This document shows positions 1-8,883 of a stretch of 64,000 nt of DNA, one piece after another (the stretch's first letter is position 1; each line of letters begins with the position of its first letter). The DNA is from DASVDE01 sp963740065 (GTDB lineage Bacteria; Actinomycetota; Thermoleophilia; Solirubrobacterales; 70-9), in assembly GCA_963740065.1 (NCBI GenBank), contig CAVUCS010000004.1:372001-436000 (forward strand), read 5' to 3'. The translations under genes and the position numbers were made by a program. Under the pieces are notes generated by a model, which saw only the letters and a list, made by a program, of their open reading frames with translations, ran no database searches and was not told the origin of the DNA.

Positions 1-1
1 C

Positions 2-1261
2 GTCCTCGTCGCCGGCCTCGGCGGGCGCGAGGAGCTTGACCCGGAACGCGCTCGCGTCGCCGCCGCGCTGGTGGCAAGAGAAGCCACGAGGTTGGGGGTC
101 GAGTCGCTCGCCTGGTCGCTCCCCGGCTCCGAAGACGACGCCGCGCTCGCCGAGGGCCTCGTCACCGGCACCATCCTCGGCGCCTACCGCTTCGATCGTT
201 TTCTCAGCCGCGACCCCGACGACCCTCCCCCACCGCCGCTGAAGTCCCTGGCCCTGCTTGCGCCCGAAAGCGTTGCCGGGGCGGTCAAAGCCGCCCGCGT
301 CTGCGCCGAGGCCCAGAACCGGGCGCGCGATCTGCAGAGCCTGCCGTCCAACGTCGCCACCCCCTCCTACCTGGCCCGACGGGCTCGCGAGATCGCCTCC
401 GCTCACGAAGCCGTCACCGCCGAGGTGCTCGGCCGAGAGGAGATCGCCGCCAAGAAGATGGGTGGGCTCGTCGCCGTCAGCCAAGGGGGCGAGGAGGAGC
501 CGCAGTTGATCGTGCTGCGCTATTCCGGCGGTGCCTCTCCGACCCTTGGCTTGGTCGGCAAGGGAGTCACCTTCGACACCGGCGGCATCTCGATCAAGCC
601 CTCGGCGGGGATGGAAGAGATGAAGATGGACATGTCGGGCGCCGCGGCGGTGCTGGGCGCGGTCGCGGCAATCGCCGAGCTGGCCCTGCCGATCGACCTG
701 ATCGCGGTGATTCCAGCGACCGAAAACATGCCTTCCGGGACGGCGGTTAAGCCCGGCGACATCATCACCCAGTACAACGGAAGAACGGTCGAGGTCAACA
801 ACACCGACGCCGAAGGCCGGCTGATCCTGGCCGACGCGCTTGCCTACGCGGTTGAGCTTGGAGCGGAGCGGATCGTCGACCTCGCGACCCTGACCGGCGC
901 CGTGATGGTCGCCCTCGGCTCGACCTACGCAGCGGTGATCTCAAACGACGATGACCTGGCGGACGCCGTGATCGAGGCCGGAGACAGAACCGGCGAGTTG
1001 GCCTGGCGTCTCCCCCTCCACCCGGAGTACAAGCAGCTGACCAAGGGAACCGTCGCCGACCTGACCAACGCGTCAGCGAAGCGCAAGGCGGGAACGATCT
1101 ACGCCGGCTCCTTCCTTGAGGAGTTCGTCGGCGAGACCCCTTGGGCCCACATCGACATCGCCGGCACCGCCTGGGACGTCGGGCGCGAGTACACCGGCAA
1201 TGGCGCCAGCGGCTACGGCGTCCGCCTCCTGGTCGAGCTGGCCGGCGAGCTCTCTTCCTAG
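2..1261 (+). CDS. pepA: Leucyl aminopeptidase, family M17 (5' end outside window)
   Basis: The window opens inside this gene. 419 codons read in frame from base 2 to a TAG stop, against about 490-500 residues usual for M17 enzymes, so roughly the first 75 are missing. The C-terminal dinuclear-metal catalytic domain is complete: VGKGVTFDTGG near visible residue 185, KMDMSGA near 207 and the family signature NTDAEGRL near 266. These segments carry the metal ligands and catalytic Lys/Arg in characterised relatives. The family consists of cytosolic enzymes that release N-terminal residues during peptide turnover. The stop overlaps the end of the convergent thioesterase gene by 4 nt. Family assignment is secure; in vivo substrate is unknown. 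Confidence 0.95.
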   Translation, partial: VLVAGLGGREELDPERARVAAALVAREATRLGVESLAWSLPGSEDDAALAEGLVTGTILGAYRFDRFLSRDPDDPPPPPLKSLALLAPESVAGAVKAARVCAEAQNRARDLQSLPSNVATPSYLARRAREIASAHEAVTAEVLGREEIAAKKMGGLVAVSQGGEEEPQLIVLRYSGGASPTLGLVGKGVTFDTGGISIKPSAGMEEMKMDMSGAAAVLGAVAAIAELALPIDLIAVIPATENMPSGTAVKPGDIITQYNGRTVEVNNTDAEGRLILADALAYAVELGAERIVDLATLTGAVMVALGSTYAAVISNDDDLADAVIEAGDRTGELAWRLPLHPEYKQLTKGTVADLTNASAKRKAGTIYAGSFLEEFVGETPWAHIDIAGTAWDVGREYTGNGASGYGVRLLVELAGELSS

Positions 1262-1812
1262 TCCCCGCCGAGGATCATGCAGGTGGCGATGCCGTGGGCG
1301 AGGAGTTTGCCGGTGGCGGCAGCGGTCAGGTTGGCATCGACGGTCGCCTGCTTTCGGCCGCGATAAAGGACGTTCGCCTCGCAGAGGACGCGGCCCGAGT
1401 CGCGAGTAATCGGGCGCACGTACTTGGCCTCGAGGCCAAGCGAGGTGTAGCCGACGCCCGCCGGCAACGTGGTGTGAACCGCGCAGCCAAGCGCGGAATC
1501 CAGCAGGGTCGCGGCGTAGCCGCCGTGGACTACGCCGATCGGGTTGTAGTGCTCCTCCCCCGGCTCGCCTTCGAAGACGCAGCGGCCCTCGCCCAGCTCG
1601 ATCGGCCGCAGCTTCATCGTCACCGCGATCGGCGGCGGAGGGACTTCGCCGGCGACTATCGCCTCCATGTACTCCATCCCGGTCATCCCCGCGCCGGCAG
1701 CAGCGGTCGGCACCGGGTCCTGCCAGGTCAGCGTGCGGGTGCGCGTCGTCTCGGGGCTGGACTCGGCAAATGCCAACGCCGCCTCGACCGCGGTCCCACC
1801 GTTTTCGCTCAT
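1258..1812 (-). CDS. PaaI-type hotdog-fold thioesterase
   Basis: A 184-residue protein starting at ATG 1812. The second half holds the hotdog thioesterase core, with the diagnostic HGGYAATLLDSALGCAV stretch (H-G-G helix) near residues 95-111, followed by beta strands typical of PaaI/YdiI proteins. The first ~45 residues are a longer, polar lead than most family members have. Such enzymes hydrolyse acyl- or aryl-CoA thioesters in the cytosol; the substrate cannot be read from sequence. It converges on the aminopeptidase gene with a 4-nt overlap. A second PaaI-type protein lies at 56843-57298, and the two are not close in sequence. Confidence 0.88.
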   Translation of the reverse strand: MSENGGTAVEAALAFAESSPETTRTRTLTWQDPVPTAAAGAGMTGMEYMEAIVAGEVPPPPIAVTMKLRPIELGEGRCVFEGEPGEEHYNPIGVVHGGYAATLLDSALGCAVHTTLPAGVGYTSLGLEAKYVRPITRDSGRVLCEANVLYRGRKQATVDANLTAAATGKLLAHGIATCMILGGD

Positions 1813-1983
1813 CGATCGAGACTCGCCGGGTAGAGCAGATCGGCCGTTATCTCAGCCTGGGTAATCGCGATTTTCGCGCGCTTGCGGCGACTGCGTCTGT
1901 GTATGCGCATCAGCTTCATCTCAGAGCTCCGATCAGCCTGGGTTTCGTCAAACAACTCAACTGCCGGAACCCTAACGCAGCCA

Positions 1984-1998
1984 GTTGCTTGATGCAAC
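1984..1998. promoter_or_regulatory. Inverted repeat, candidate HxlR operator
   Basis: A perfect 5-5-5 inverted repeat, GTTGC-TTGAT-GCAAC, lies 21 bases before the GTG start of the HxlR-family gene. It overlaps a possible -35 (TTGCTT, 1985-1990), followed at 17 bp by a weak -10 (GAAGAT, 2008-2013). HxlR regulators often bind short inverted repeats near their own promoters, so autoregulation of this gene and the aldehyde dehydrogenase is inferred, not shown. Confidence 0.4.
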
Positions 1999-2019
1999 CC
2001 AGTGTGCGAAGATCACTCT

Positions 2020-2511
2020 GTGCTGCGCAGCGACTACCCCGGTCAGATCTGCTCGATCGCGAAAGCTCTTGAAGTCGTAGGCGAGCGCTGGTCTCTGCTG
2101 ATCGTTCGCGACGTGATGAACGGGCGGCGGCGCTTCGACGAGCTGCAGGACGGCCTGGGGATCGCCCGCAATGTTCTGTCGGCTCGCTTGCAGCGGCTTG
2201 TCGATGAGGACATTCTCGAGCGGCGCCCCTACCAAACGGGCCCCGATCGCTATGAGTACTTCCTGACTGAGAAGGGGCTAGACCTCTGGCCGTCGCTGAT
2301 CGCGCTGCTCGGCTGGGGTGATCGCCACTCCCCCAACCCACATGGCCCGCCGATGCTGATCGTCCACAAGGAGTGCGGCGGGGCGGTCAACGACCGCGGC
2401 GTCTGCGAGAGCTGTGGCGAACTGCTCCAGGCCCGCGATGCGCGCGCCCTCCCCGGGCCCGGGGTCGAGGCGCTAGCGTTGGCCGGGCGGGCAAGCGACC
2501 AGGAGGAGTGA
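2020..2511 (+). CDS. HxlR-family winged-helix transcriptional regulator
   Basis: About 163 residues. GTG 2020 is preferred because the protein then begins MLRSDYPGQ, matching the usual start of this family; GTG 2002 would add six residues and sit almost on the upstream inverted repeat. The winged helix spans about residues 8-100, with CSIAKALEVVGERWSLLIV and RRFDELQDGLGIARNVLS as the recognition-helix region. The tail carries two CxxC-like pairs (KECGG, CESCGE) that could bind zinc, seen in some long HxlR proteins. Its TGA ends 2 nt before the aldehyde dehydrogenase ATG, so both are probably on one transcript and the regulator may sense an aldehyde or related electrophile (inference). Confidence 0.87.
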   Translation: MLRSDYPGQICSIAKALEVVGERWSLLIVRDVMNGRRRFDELQDGLGIARNVLSARLQRLVDEDILERRPYQTGPDRYEYFLTEKGLDLWPSLIALLGWGDRHSPNPHGPPMLIVHKECGGAVNDRGVCESCGELLQARDARALPGPGVEALALAGRASDQEE

Positions 2512-2513
2512 GG

Positions 2514-3963
2514 ATGGCAACTGCGGCGGAACTTCAGACCCGGGACAGGGTCTTCATCGGCGGCCAGTGGGTCGAGTCGACCGGGTCGGAGAGACGGGTC
2601 GGAGACGATCGAAGTCGTCAACTCGGCCACCGAAGAGGTCATGGGCAAGATCCCGGCCGGCACGGCCGAGGATGCCGACCAGGCGGTGCGGGCCGCGCGC
2701 GACGCGTTTGAGTCCTGGTCGCGGACGAGCCGCGAAGAGCGCGCCGGCTACCTGAGCGCGATCGCCGCCGGGCTTGGCGAGCGCTCCGAGGAAATCGCGG
2801 CGACGATCTCCCAGGAGCTGGGGATGCCAATCAAGCTGAGTCAGATCATCCAGGCGGGGTTACCGACCGCGCAGTTCGCGGCAATGCCGAGCCTGATGGA
2901 GGAGATCGTCTGGGAAGAGAAGATCGGCCACTCACAGGTGCTGCGCGAGCCGGTCGGAGTTCTCGGCGCGATCACCCCTTGGAACTTCCCGCTGAACCAG
3001 ATCGCGGCGAAGGTCGCGCCGGCGCTGGCAGCGGGATGCACGGTCGTGCTGAAGCCAAGCGAGGTCGTGCCGCTCAACGCCTTCATCCTCGCCGAAGTGA
3101 TCGAAGCGGCCGGGGTGCCCGCCGGCGTCTTCAATCTGGTCACCGGAACCGGACCGGTGGTCGGCGAGGCGATCGCCGGTCATCCCGGCGTTGACATGGT
3201 CTCCTTCACCGGCTCGACCCGGGCGGGCAGGCGCGTCTCCGAGCTCGCCTCGGCGACGGTGAAGCCGGTGGCGATGGAGCTGGGCGGCAAGTCGCCGAAC
3301 GTGATCCTCGACGACGCCGACCTCGCCCGAGCGGTCCCCGATGGCGTCGCCAAGTGCTACCTCAACTCCGGTCAGACATGCAGTGCCCTGACCCGGATGC
3401 TGGTGCCGCGCGAGAAGCTGGGCGAAGCCGAGCAGATCGCCAAGCAGGCCGCCGAGGCATTCACGCCCGGTGACCCATTCGAGGACTCAACTCGGATTGG
3501 CCCCCTCGTCTCCGAGATACAGCGGGAGCGGGTGCGCGGCTACATCGAGAAGGGCGAGGCCGAGGGCGCGAAGCTTGTGACCGGCGGGGCCGCACCCCCC
3601 GAAGGCCTCGACCGCGGCTATTTCGTCCGCCCCACCGTCTTCTCAGAGGTGACGCCGGAGATGACGATCGCCCAGGAGGAGATCTTCGGGCCGGTGCTGG
3701 CGATCCAGCCCTACGAGGACGAGGAGGACGCGGTGCGGATTGCCAACGACACCGTCTACGGGCTCGCCGGTGGCGTCTGGTCGGGAGACCAAGAGCGCGC
3801 CGTCGATGTCGCCAAGCGAATCCGCACCGGCCAGATCGAGATCAACGGTGCCGCGTTCAACCCACTGGCGCCATTCGGCGGCTACAAGCAGTCTGGGCAC
3901 GGGCGGGAAAACGGCCGCTACGCGATCGAAGAGCTGCTGCAGGTAAAGAGCCTCCAGCTCTAG
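2514..3963 (+). pseudogene. Aldehyde dehydrogenase, reading frame broken near the N-terminus
   Basis: The ATG at 2514, two bases after the HxlR stop, starts MATAAELQTRDRVFIGGQWV, a normal ALDH N-terminus. The frame is lost near base 2590 and resumes one frame over as TIEVVNSATEEVMGKIPAG, continuing to the TAG at 3963. Removing 13 bases at the 10-bp direct repeat there restores one frame of 478 residues, the normal family length. The rest is complete: PWNFPLNQ, FTGSTRAGR, the general-base region MELGGKSPN and the nucleophile region GQTCSA. If expressed from the internal ATG at 2641 it would lack about 40 residues of the NAD-binding domain. Either a recent inactivation or a sequencing or assembly error; substrate unknown. 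Confidence 0.85.
2583..2605 (+). repeat. 10-bp direct repeat with 13-bp period at the ALDH frameshift
   Basis: GGGTCGGAGA occurs at 2583-2592 and again at 2596-2605, separated by GAC. Deleting one 13-base period gives STGSETIEVVNSATEE, which matches ordinary aldehyde dehydrogenases. The 13-base insertion therefore explains the frame break in the surrounding gene. Confidence 0.8.
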
Positions 3964-3973
3964 GGTCTCCGTC

Positions 3974-5122
3974 GTGAACTTCGAGCTCAGCGACGAGCAG
4001 CGGCTGCTGCGCGACACCGTCCGGGACTTTGCCCGAGGGGAAGTCGCGCCGGTGGCGGAGGAGTTGGACCGAACTAAGGCATTCCCCTACGAGCTGGTCG
4101 CCCAGATGGGCGGGCTTGGGCTGATGGGGATCCCGTTCCCTCAGGAGTACGGCGGCGGCGGCGCCGACACGCTCTCCTACGCGCTTGCGGTCGAAGAGCT
4201 TGCCCGTATCGACTCGTCGGTCTGCATCACGATGGCCGCGCACACCTCTCTGGGGACGATGCCGATCTACCTCTGGGGGAGCGAGGAGCAAAAGACCGAG
4301 TGGCTGCCCCAACTTTGCAGCGGAAAGAGACTGGCCTCGTTCGGGCTGACCGAGCCCGAGGCGGGGTCCGATGCCGGGAACGTGCGGACGAGCGCGAAGC
4401 TGGACGGCGACGAATGGGTGGTGAACGGGGCAAAGCAGTTCATCACCAACTCCGGGACGGACATCTCCGGCTGCGTATCGATCACCGCCGTCACCGGCGC
4501 CAATCCAGACGGGCGCAAGGAGATCTCCAACCTGATCGTTCCGAATGGAACCCCCGGCTACGAAGCCGGCGAGCCGTACCGAAAGATGGGCTGGAACGCG
4601 TCCGACACCCGGCCGCTCTCCTTCGAGGACTGCCGCGTCCCGGAGGCGAACCTGCTGGGCCGGCAGGGCGACGGCTTCAAGAACTTCCTCCACATCCTCG
4701 ACGGCGGCCGGATCGGAGTCGCGGCGATGGGAGTCGGCCTGGCTCAAGGCGCGCTCGACGAGGCGATTGCCTACGCCAAGGAGCGCAAAGCGTTTGGGCA
4801 GCCGATCTCCAGATTCCAGGCGATCCAGGCGAAGATCGCCGACCTCTCGGCCCAGATCGAGGCGGCCCGCCTGCTCACCTGGCGCGCCGCCCTGGAGAAG
4901 GACGCCGGCCAATCCTTCACCCTCACCGCCGCCCAGGCGAAGCTGATCACCGGCCGCCTCGCGGTCAAAGCGACCGAGGAGGCGGTGCAGATCCACGGCG
5001 GCTACGGCTTCATCGAGGAGTACCCCGTCTGTCGCTTCTACCGCGACGCCAAGATCCTCACCATCGGCGAGGGAACCGACGAGGTGCAGCAGATGGTCAT
5101 CGCCCGCCAGCTCGGCTGCTAA
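3974..5122 (+). CDS. Acyl-CoA dehydrogenase
   Basis: 382 residues from GTG 3974 (protein starts MNFELSDEQRLLRDTVRDFA). All three ACAD regions are present: the N-terminal helical domain, the beta domain with FGLTEPEAGSDAGN and QFITNSG that hold FAD and substrate, and the C-terminal helices with ERKAFGQPI. The catalytic base region is in AVQIHGGYGFIEEYPVCRFYRDAKI near residue 345-370, where E of GFIEE/YP sits as in short-chain enzymes. It is a cytosolic flavoprotein that forms an alpha-beta double bond on acyl-CoA and passes electrons to ETF. It follows the broken ALDH gene by 10 nt and is probably in the same operon. Chain-length preference is not readable. Confidence 0.94.
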   Translation: MNFELSDEQRLLRDTVRDFARGEVAPVAEELDRTKAFPYELVAQMGGLGLMGIPFPQEYGGGGADTLSYALAVEELARIDSSVCITMAAHTSLGTMPIYLWGSEEQKTEWLPQLCSGKRLASFGLTEPEAGSDAGNVRTSAKLDGDEWVVNGAKQFITNSGTDISGCVSITAVTGANPDGRKEISNLIVPNGTPGYEAGEPYRKMGWNASDTRPLSFEDCRVPEANLLGRQGDGFKNFLHILDGGRIGVAAMGVGLAQGALDEAIAYAKERKAFGQPISRFQAIQAKIADLSAQIEAARLLTWRAALEKDAGQSFTLTAAQAKLITGRLAVKATEEAVQIHGGYGFIEEYPVCRFYRDAKILTIGEGTDEVQQMVIARQLGC

Positions 5123-5973
5123 GCGGCTTCGAGCGTGAAGCGGATGCTGGTGCCGGGCGCGGCCGCCTGGTCGAGCCAGATGCGGCCACCGTGGGCTTCG
5201 ACTATCGCGCGGGAGATCGCCAAGCCGAGCCCGGCGCCATCGCCGTCGCGGGCGGCGTCGCCGCGGTAAAAGGCCTCAAAGACGCGCTCGCCGTCGGCCT
5301 CGGGGATCCCGGCCCCGCCGTCGGCGACCTCGACCTCGATTCCGCCGGGTGCGGTCCGCGCCCGCACCGTGACGCTGCCGTCGGCGGGGGTATGACGGAT
5401 CGCGTTTTGGATCAGGTTGAAGAGAACGCGCTGCACCTTCTCCGCATTGGCCCGCGCCATCACCTCCTCGGTCGGCAGCTCGGCGGCGATAGCGACGCCG
5501 CGCGCCTCGGCCGGCGCCCGCATCGCGGCAACCGTGTCGCCGACCAGCTCGCGCACCTCAACCTGGCTCATCGTCCAGGAGATGTCGCCGGCCTCGATTC
5601 GCGACAGCTCGAAGAGATCGTCGATCAAGGCGCTGAGGGCGGCGACGTGGGTGCGAATCTCCGCCAGGTAGCGGTCGCGGGTCTCGCCGGTGACGACGCC
5701 GTCCTCAATCGACTCGACCAGAAGGCGCAGCGAGGCGAGCGGCGTGCGCAGGTCATGAGAGACCGAGGCGACGAGGCGGCGGCGCGCCGACTCAACCTCG
5801 CTGCGCGATCGCTCCTCCACCACCAGGCCCCTCGCCAACCAGGCGGCGAGCGCGCCGCCGCCGATCGCCAGCCCAACCAGGGCGATCTGCGGCCAGCCCA
5901 TTTTGTGCGGCACGGTGACCGCCGCGGCACCGGCGAGGGCGGCGGTAAAGGCGATCGCCAGCGAGCGCTTCAT
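5119..5973 (-). CDS. Sensor histidine kinase, compact membrane-anchored
   Basis: 284 residues from ATG 5973, whose ATGA overlaps the response-regulator stop. Two hydrophobic segments (about residues 3-18 and 24-45) are joined by a very short loop, so there is no extracellular sensor domain. A dimerisation/phosphoacceptor helix (SVSHDLRTPLASLRLL, His near 77), N box (NLIQNAIRHTP), G1 (DGGAGIPEADG) and G2 (GDGAGLGLAI) follow in order. It autophosphorylates on His and feeds the OmpR-type regulator encoded just upstream. With so small an outer part, the signal is probably sensed within the membrane or relayed by the DipZ-like protein of the same operon (inference). The 3' end overlaps the convergent acyl-CoA dehydrogenase by 4 nt. 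Confidence 0.93.
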   Translation of the reverse strand: MKRSLAIAFTAALAGAAAVTVPHKMGWPQIALVGLAIGGGALAAWLARGLVVEERSRSEVESARRRLVASVSHDLRTPLASLRLLVESIEDGVVTGETRDRYLAEIRTHVAALSALIDDLFELSRIEAGDISWTMSQVEVRELVGDTVAAMRAPAEARGVAIAAELPTEEVMARANAEKVQRVLFNLIQNAIRHTPADGSVTVRARTAPGGIEVEVADGGAGIPEADGERVFEAFYRGDAARDGDGAGLGLAISRAIVEAHGGRIWLDQAAAPGTSIRFTLEAA

Positions 5974-6677
5974 GGCCGCAACCTGTAGCCGACGCCCCAC
6001 ACGGTTTCGATGAAGCGCGGCTCGGAGGGGTCGTCGTCGAGCTTCGCCCGCAAGCGTCGAACGTGGACTGTGACGGTGCTGGTGTCGGTGAAGAAAGGGG
6101 AATCCCAGACGGCGTCCATGAGCTGATCGCGGGAGAAGACGCGGCCAGGATTCGCGGCGAAGTAGGCGAGCAGATCGAACTCGCGCTGGGTGAGGGAGAG
6201 CTCCTCCCCTGCCAGGGTCGCGGTGCGGGCCGCCGGATCGATCCGCAGCGAGCCGTGCTCGATCGGCTCCGGCCCGGTGTCGGGAGGTGAGACGCGGCGC
6301 AGCACGGCATCGACGCGGGCGACCAGCTCGGCCGGGGAGAACGGCTTGACCACGTAGTCATCGGCGCCGTGGCGCAAGCCGACCAGGCGGTCCGATTCCT
6401 CCCCGCGAGCGGTGAGCAGAATCACCGCTGTCCTCTGCCCCTCTTCTTCGTGCAGCTGCCTCATCACCTCGATCCCGTCGATTCCCGGCAGCATCACATC
6501 GAGGACGACGAGGTCGGGACGGTGCATCTCGGCCAAGCGCAGGGCCTCGGGGCCATCGAAGGCCCGGTGGGTCTCATAGCCGGCGCGCTCCATGTAGCGG
6601 CCGACGACGTCGACGATCGTCGGCTCATCGTCGACCACGAGCACGGTGCCACGGGCGGAATCGTCCACGGCTCCCAT
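5970..6677 (-). CDS. OmpR/PhoB-family response regulator
   Basis: 235 residues from ATG 6677. An upstream in-frame ATG at 6710 would run into the preceding dipZ-like gene, so the internal start is chosen, leaving 13 bases between the two genes. The receiver domain (about 10-120) shows the acidic pocket DDEP, phospho-acceptor Asp in VVLDVMLPG, and the switch lysine in DDYVVKPFSP. The C-terminal winged helix includes LTQREFDLLAYF and the recognition segment TVTVHVRRLRAKL. It is coupled by ATGA to the histidine kinase gene. Target genes are unknown; autoregulation of the dipZ-RR-HK unit would be typical. Confidence 0.93.
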   Translation of the reverse strand: MGAVDDSARGTVLVVDDEPTIVDVVGRYMERAGYETHRAFDGPEALRLAEMHRPDLVVLDVMLPGIDGIEVMRQLHEEEGQRTAVILLTARGEESDRLVGLRHGADDYVVKPFSPAELVARVDAVLRRVSPPDTGPEPIEHGSLRIDPAARTATLAGEELSLTQREFDLLAYFAANPGRVFSRDQLMDAVWDSPFFTDTSTVTVHVRRLRAKLDDDPSEPRFIETVWGVGYRLRP

Positions 6678-6690
6678 TGTCGCGGTCGCG

Positions 6691-8451
6691 CTATCCGAAA
6701 GTGAAGGCATAGCCCATCACTCCTGCTTGGGGGACGAGGCGAAGCACGTGGTGACCGACCGCGGGCAGATCGACGAGGTCGTAAAGGCGTTGCGAGGAGA
6801 CTTCGACGACGCTGTTCTCAACATCGGCACCGGCGTAGCGATCGGGAATCGGCTTACCGTCGAGCAGCACCCGAACGCTGCGACTGCGACCTGGCGAGCC
6901 GAGCACGAGATAGACCCGCTTCGCGCCGAAGTTGAGTGCCAGTGAGCCGCCGGCGGCTGTCGCCGACTCCGGCTCGACCCGCCAGCGGCCGCTGTAGGCG
7001 AGGGAGTTGGGAGGGGGCTCGGGGGACGATCCAAAGTCCTGTGTCCCGGCGCGAATCGAGCCATTGGCGAAATTGTTGGCGCGGGCCGAACCGAGGTAGC
7101 TCTCCGGCGTCGTCACCCCCTCGGAGGGCGCGAGCCCATCGGCGCGCGACTCGCCATTGCCTACCGGGCGCCCGGCATCGGCAAGCAGTTCCCGGATCAC
7201 ACCCTCTTTCTCGTCGTAGGAGCCCTCGCCGAAATGGGCGTAGCGGACGCGGCCCTTGGCGTCGATGAAGTACTCGGCCGGCCAGTACTGGTTGCCGTAG
7301 GCGTTCCAGGTCGCGTAGTCGTTGTCCTGCGCGACGGGATAGCGAAGGTCATTGCGGGAGATCGCATCGGCGACGTTGCCGGCGTCGCGTTCGAAGGGGA
7401 ACTCGGGCGTGTGGACGCCGACGATCGTCAACCCGTCTCTGCGATAGCGCTCGTCCCAAGCTTTCAGATAGGGAAGGGTGCGTATGCAGTTGATGCAGGT
7501 GTAGGTCCAAAAGTCGACGATCACGACGCGGCCGCGCAGGGATCTCAAAGACAGGGGTCTGTCGCCCGGCGTGTTGAACCACTGCTGGTTGCCGACGAAG
7601 TCGGGGGCGACCCCGAGGACCGGCAGATTGGAATGTCTCGCATTGGGGGCGGCGGGCACTCGCTCCGCGGCGTTCGCGGCAGCTTCGCCGAGGCCACCGT
7701 GAGATCCGCCGCGCACGTCGGTGAGGGCATTGCGCGCCGCCGCGGTGTCCTCCAGCGACTCGGATGGGTTGACGAGGAAGCTCGGAAGGTCGCTGGCGAT
7801 CGTGTTCTGGAATTTGACGTCGTAGTTGCCGAGCATCGCCAACGCGACGACGACCATCACCGCACCCATCGCAATTTGCAAGCCGACTCCGCGACGCGCC
7901 AGGGGAGCGACGACCTTGCGACCACCGAGCATCAGGAAGTAGAGGACGAGGGCCGAGCCGGCCCCATAGCTGAGCGCCACAGCGAGCCGCCCGGCGGTGA
8001 ACGGCTGCGATGCCGAAACAGTGATTACCCCGGCGAGAATCGGGCCCGCGCACGGGGCATAGACGAGGCCAAGGCTGGCGCCGACCGCGGTTCCCGACCA
8101 GAAACCGTCTCCCCCGCCCCCGGCGACACCCGCCCGACCGGCGAACTGGCTCAGCCACGCTTCGATCCGCGCCGCCAGCGGCGGAATCATCAATGAGATA
8201 CCGAACGCGAGTAGGACGAAGATCGCGAGCTTGCGCAACAAGTCGTCGGGCAGGCCCAAGGCCGAGATCACATAGACCAGGGCGACGGTGGCGAAGGTGA
8301 AGGAGACCGCCAAACCGACGACGATCCCGAGCGGGCGGCGATTGCCGCCCGTCGCGCCGGCCGAGAGCGCGATCGGCAGCACCGGCAACACACAGGGCGA
8401 CAGGGCAGTGGCCGCCCCGGCGACGAAACCGAAAAGCATCAGCAAGATCAC
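6691..8451 (-). CDS. DipZ-like membrane thiol-disulfide protein (CcdA + TlpA fusion)
   Basis: 586 residues. Residues ~1-200 are a CcdA-like membrane domain with six or so helices and the first helix cysteine in ALSPCVLPVLPIALSAGA; a second conserved cysteine is in YAPCAGPIL. Residues ~290-430 form an extracytoplasmic thioredoxin/AhpC-like domain with the redox motif CINC in DFWTYTCINCIRTLPYLK and the family stretch WNAYGNQYWPAEYFID. A C-terminal beta-rich domain (~455-586) resembles the carbohydrate-binding-like tail of mycobacterial DipZ. Electrons from cytosolic thioredoxin are moved across the membrane to reduce exported cysteines. It leads an operon with the following two-component system, which is unusual and suggests coupling of envelope redox state to signalling (inference). 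Confidence 0.9.
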   Translation of the reverse strand: MILLMLFGFVAGAATALSPCVLPVLPIALSAGATGGNRRPLGIVVGLAVSFTFATVALVYVISALGLPDDLLRKLAIFVLLAFGISLMIPPLAARIEAWLSQFAGRAGVAGGGGDGFWSGTAVGASLGLVYAPCAGPILAGVITVSASQPFTAGRLAVALSYGAGSALVLYFLMLGGRKVVAPLARRGVGLQIAMGAVMVVVALAMLGNYDVKFQNTIASDLPSFLVNPSESLEDTAAARNALTDVRGGSHGGLGEAAANAAERVPAAPNARHSNLPVLGVAPDFVGNQQWFNTPGDRPLSLRSLRGRVVIVDFWTYTCINCIRTLPYLKAWDERYRRDGLTIVGVHTPEFPFERDAGNVADAISRNDLRYPVAQDNDYATWNAYGNQYWPAEYFIDAKGRVRYAHFGEGSYDEKEGVIRELLADAGRPVGNGESRADGLAPSEGVTTPESYLGSARANNFANGSIRAGTQDFGSSPEPPPNSLAYSGRWRVEPESATAAGGSLALNFGAKRVYLVLGSPGRSRSVRVLLDGKPIPDRYAGADVENSVVEVSSQRLYDLVDLPAVGHHVLRLVPQAGVMGYAFTFG

Positions 8452-8483
8452 GCCATCAACCTTTCCAGCTTCGTATTACGGGA

Positions 8484-8529
8484 AGGTGACGGCGCCGGAT
8501 GACTAAGCGGGGCGGGAGGTGACGGCGCC
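8484..8529. repeat. Two copies of a 13-bp direct repeat
   Basis: AGGTGACGGCGCC occurs at 8484-8496, in the space before the dipZ-like gene, and at 8517-8529, inside the last codons of the PRC-barrel-like gene. Spacing is 33 bp start to start, about three helical turns. It could be a regulator site upstream of dipZ or a chance duplication. Confidence 0.3.
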
Positions 8530-8883
8530 CTCGGCGCGACCCGCGACCTCGGCGGCGCGGCCGACCTTCTCGCCGACGCCGAAATGAGCGCAAATCGTCA
8601 GCTCGTGCTCGCGCAGCAACGGGCGCGCGGGGTCAACCGTCGGGGCGGTCCCGATCTCCTCGCGCTCATGTGCGACCCAAACACGACCAGCCGCAGCGGC
8701 GCAATCGCGCAGCGGAATCGCGACCAGCCTCTGCGGGCGGCGGCGAAAGCCGAGCCCGCTGCCGGAGAGCGCGGCAATCAGCCAAACCGGCTCGCCACCG
8801 TCGGCATCGGCGAAGAAGCCGTTGACGCGACCGACCTTGCCTCCGCCCATCTCGTCGATCTCCCAGCCGGCCCAGTCAGGCAT
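8503..8883 (-). CDS. PRC-barrel-like domain protein
   Basis: 126 residues from ATG 8883, which overlaps the end of the MeaB gene by 8 nt. The first ~60 residues follow a PRC-barrel pattern: MPDWAGWEIDEM, then GKVGRVNGFFADADGGEPVWLI, with an R-P-Q-R-L-V-A-I-P-L strand pair. A polar C-terminal part includes ELTICAHFGVGEKVG. PRC barrels act as small binding modules, best known in RimM and photosystem proteins; no catalytic role can be argued. Its position suggests co-transcription with meaB, but no functional link is known. A longer upstream start is possible but would be antisense to nothing useful and reads as low-complexity Arg/Ser/Cys. Confidence 0.6.
   Translation of the reverse strand: MPDWAGWEIDEMGGGKVGRVNGFFADADGGEPVWLIAALSGSGLGFRRRPQRLVAIPLRDCAAAAGRVWVAHEREEIGTAPTVDPARPLLREHELTICAHFGVGEKVGRAAEVAGRAEGAVTSRPA

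Noticed and set aside
1809..2341. Minus-strand open frames upstream of the HxlR gene
   Set aside because: Low-complexity Arg/Ser translation, no ribosome-binding site, and they cover the other strand of a recognised gene.
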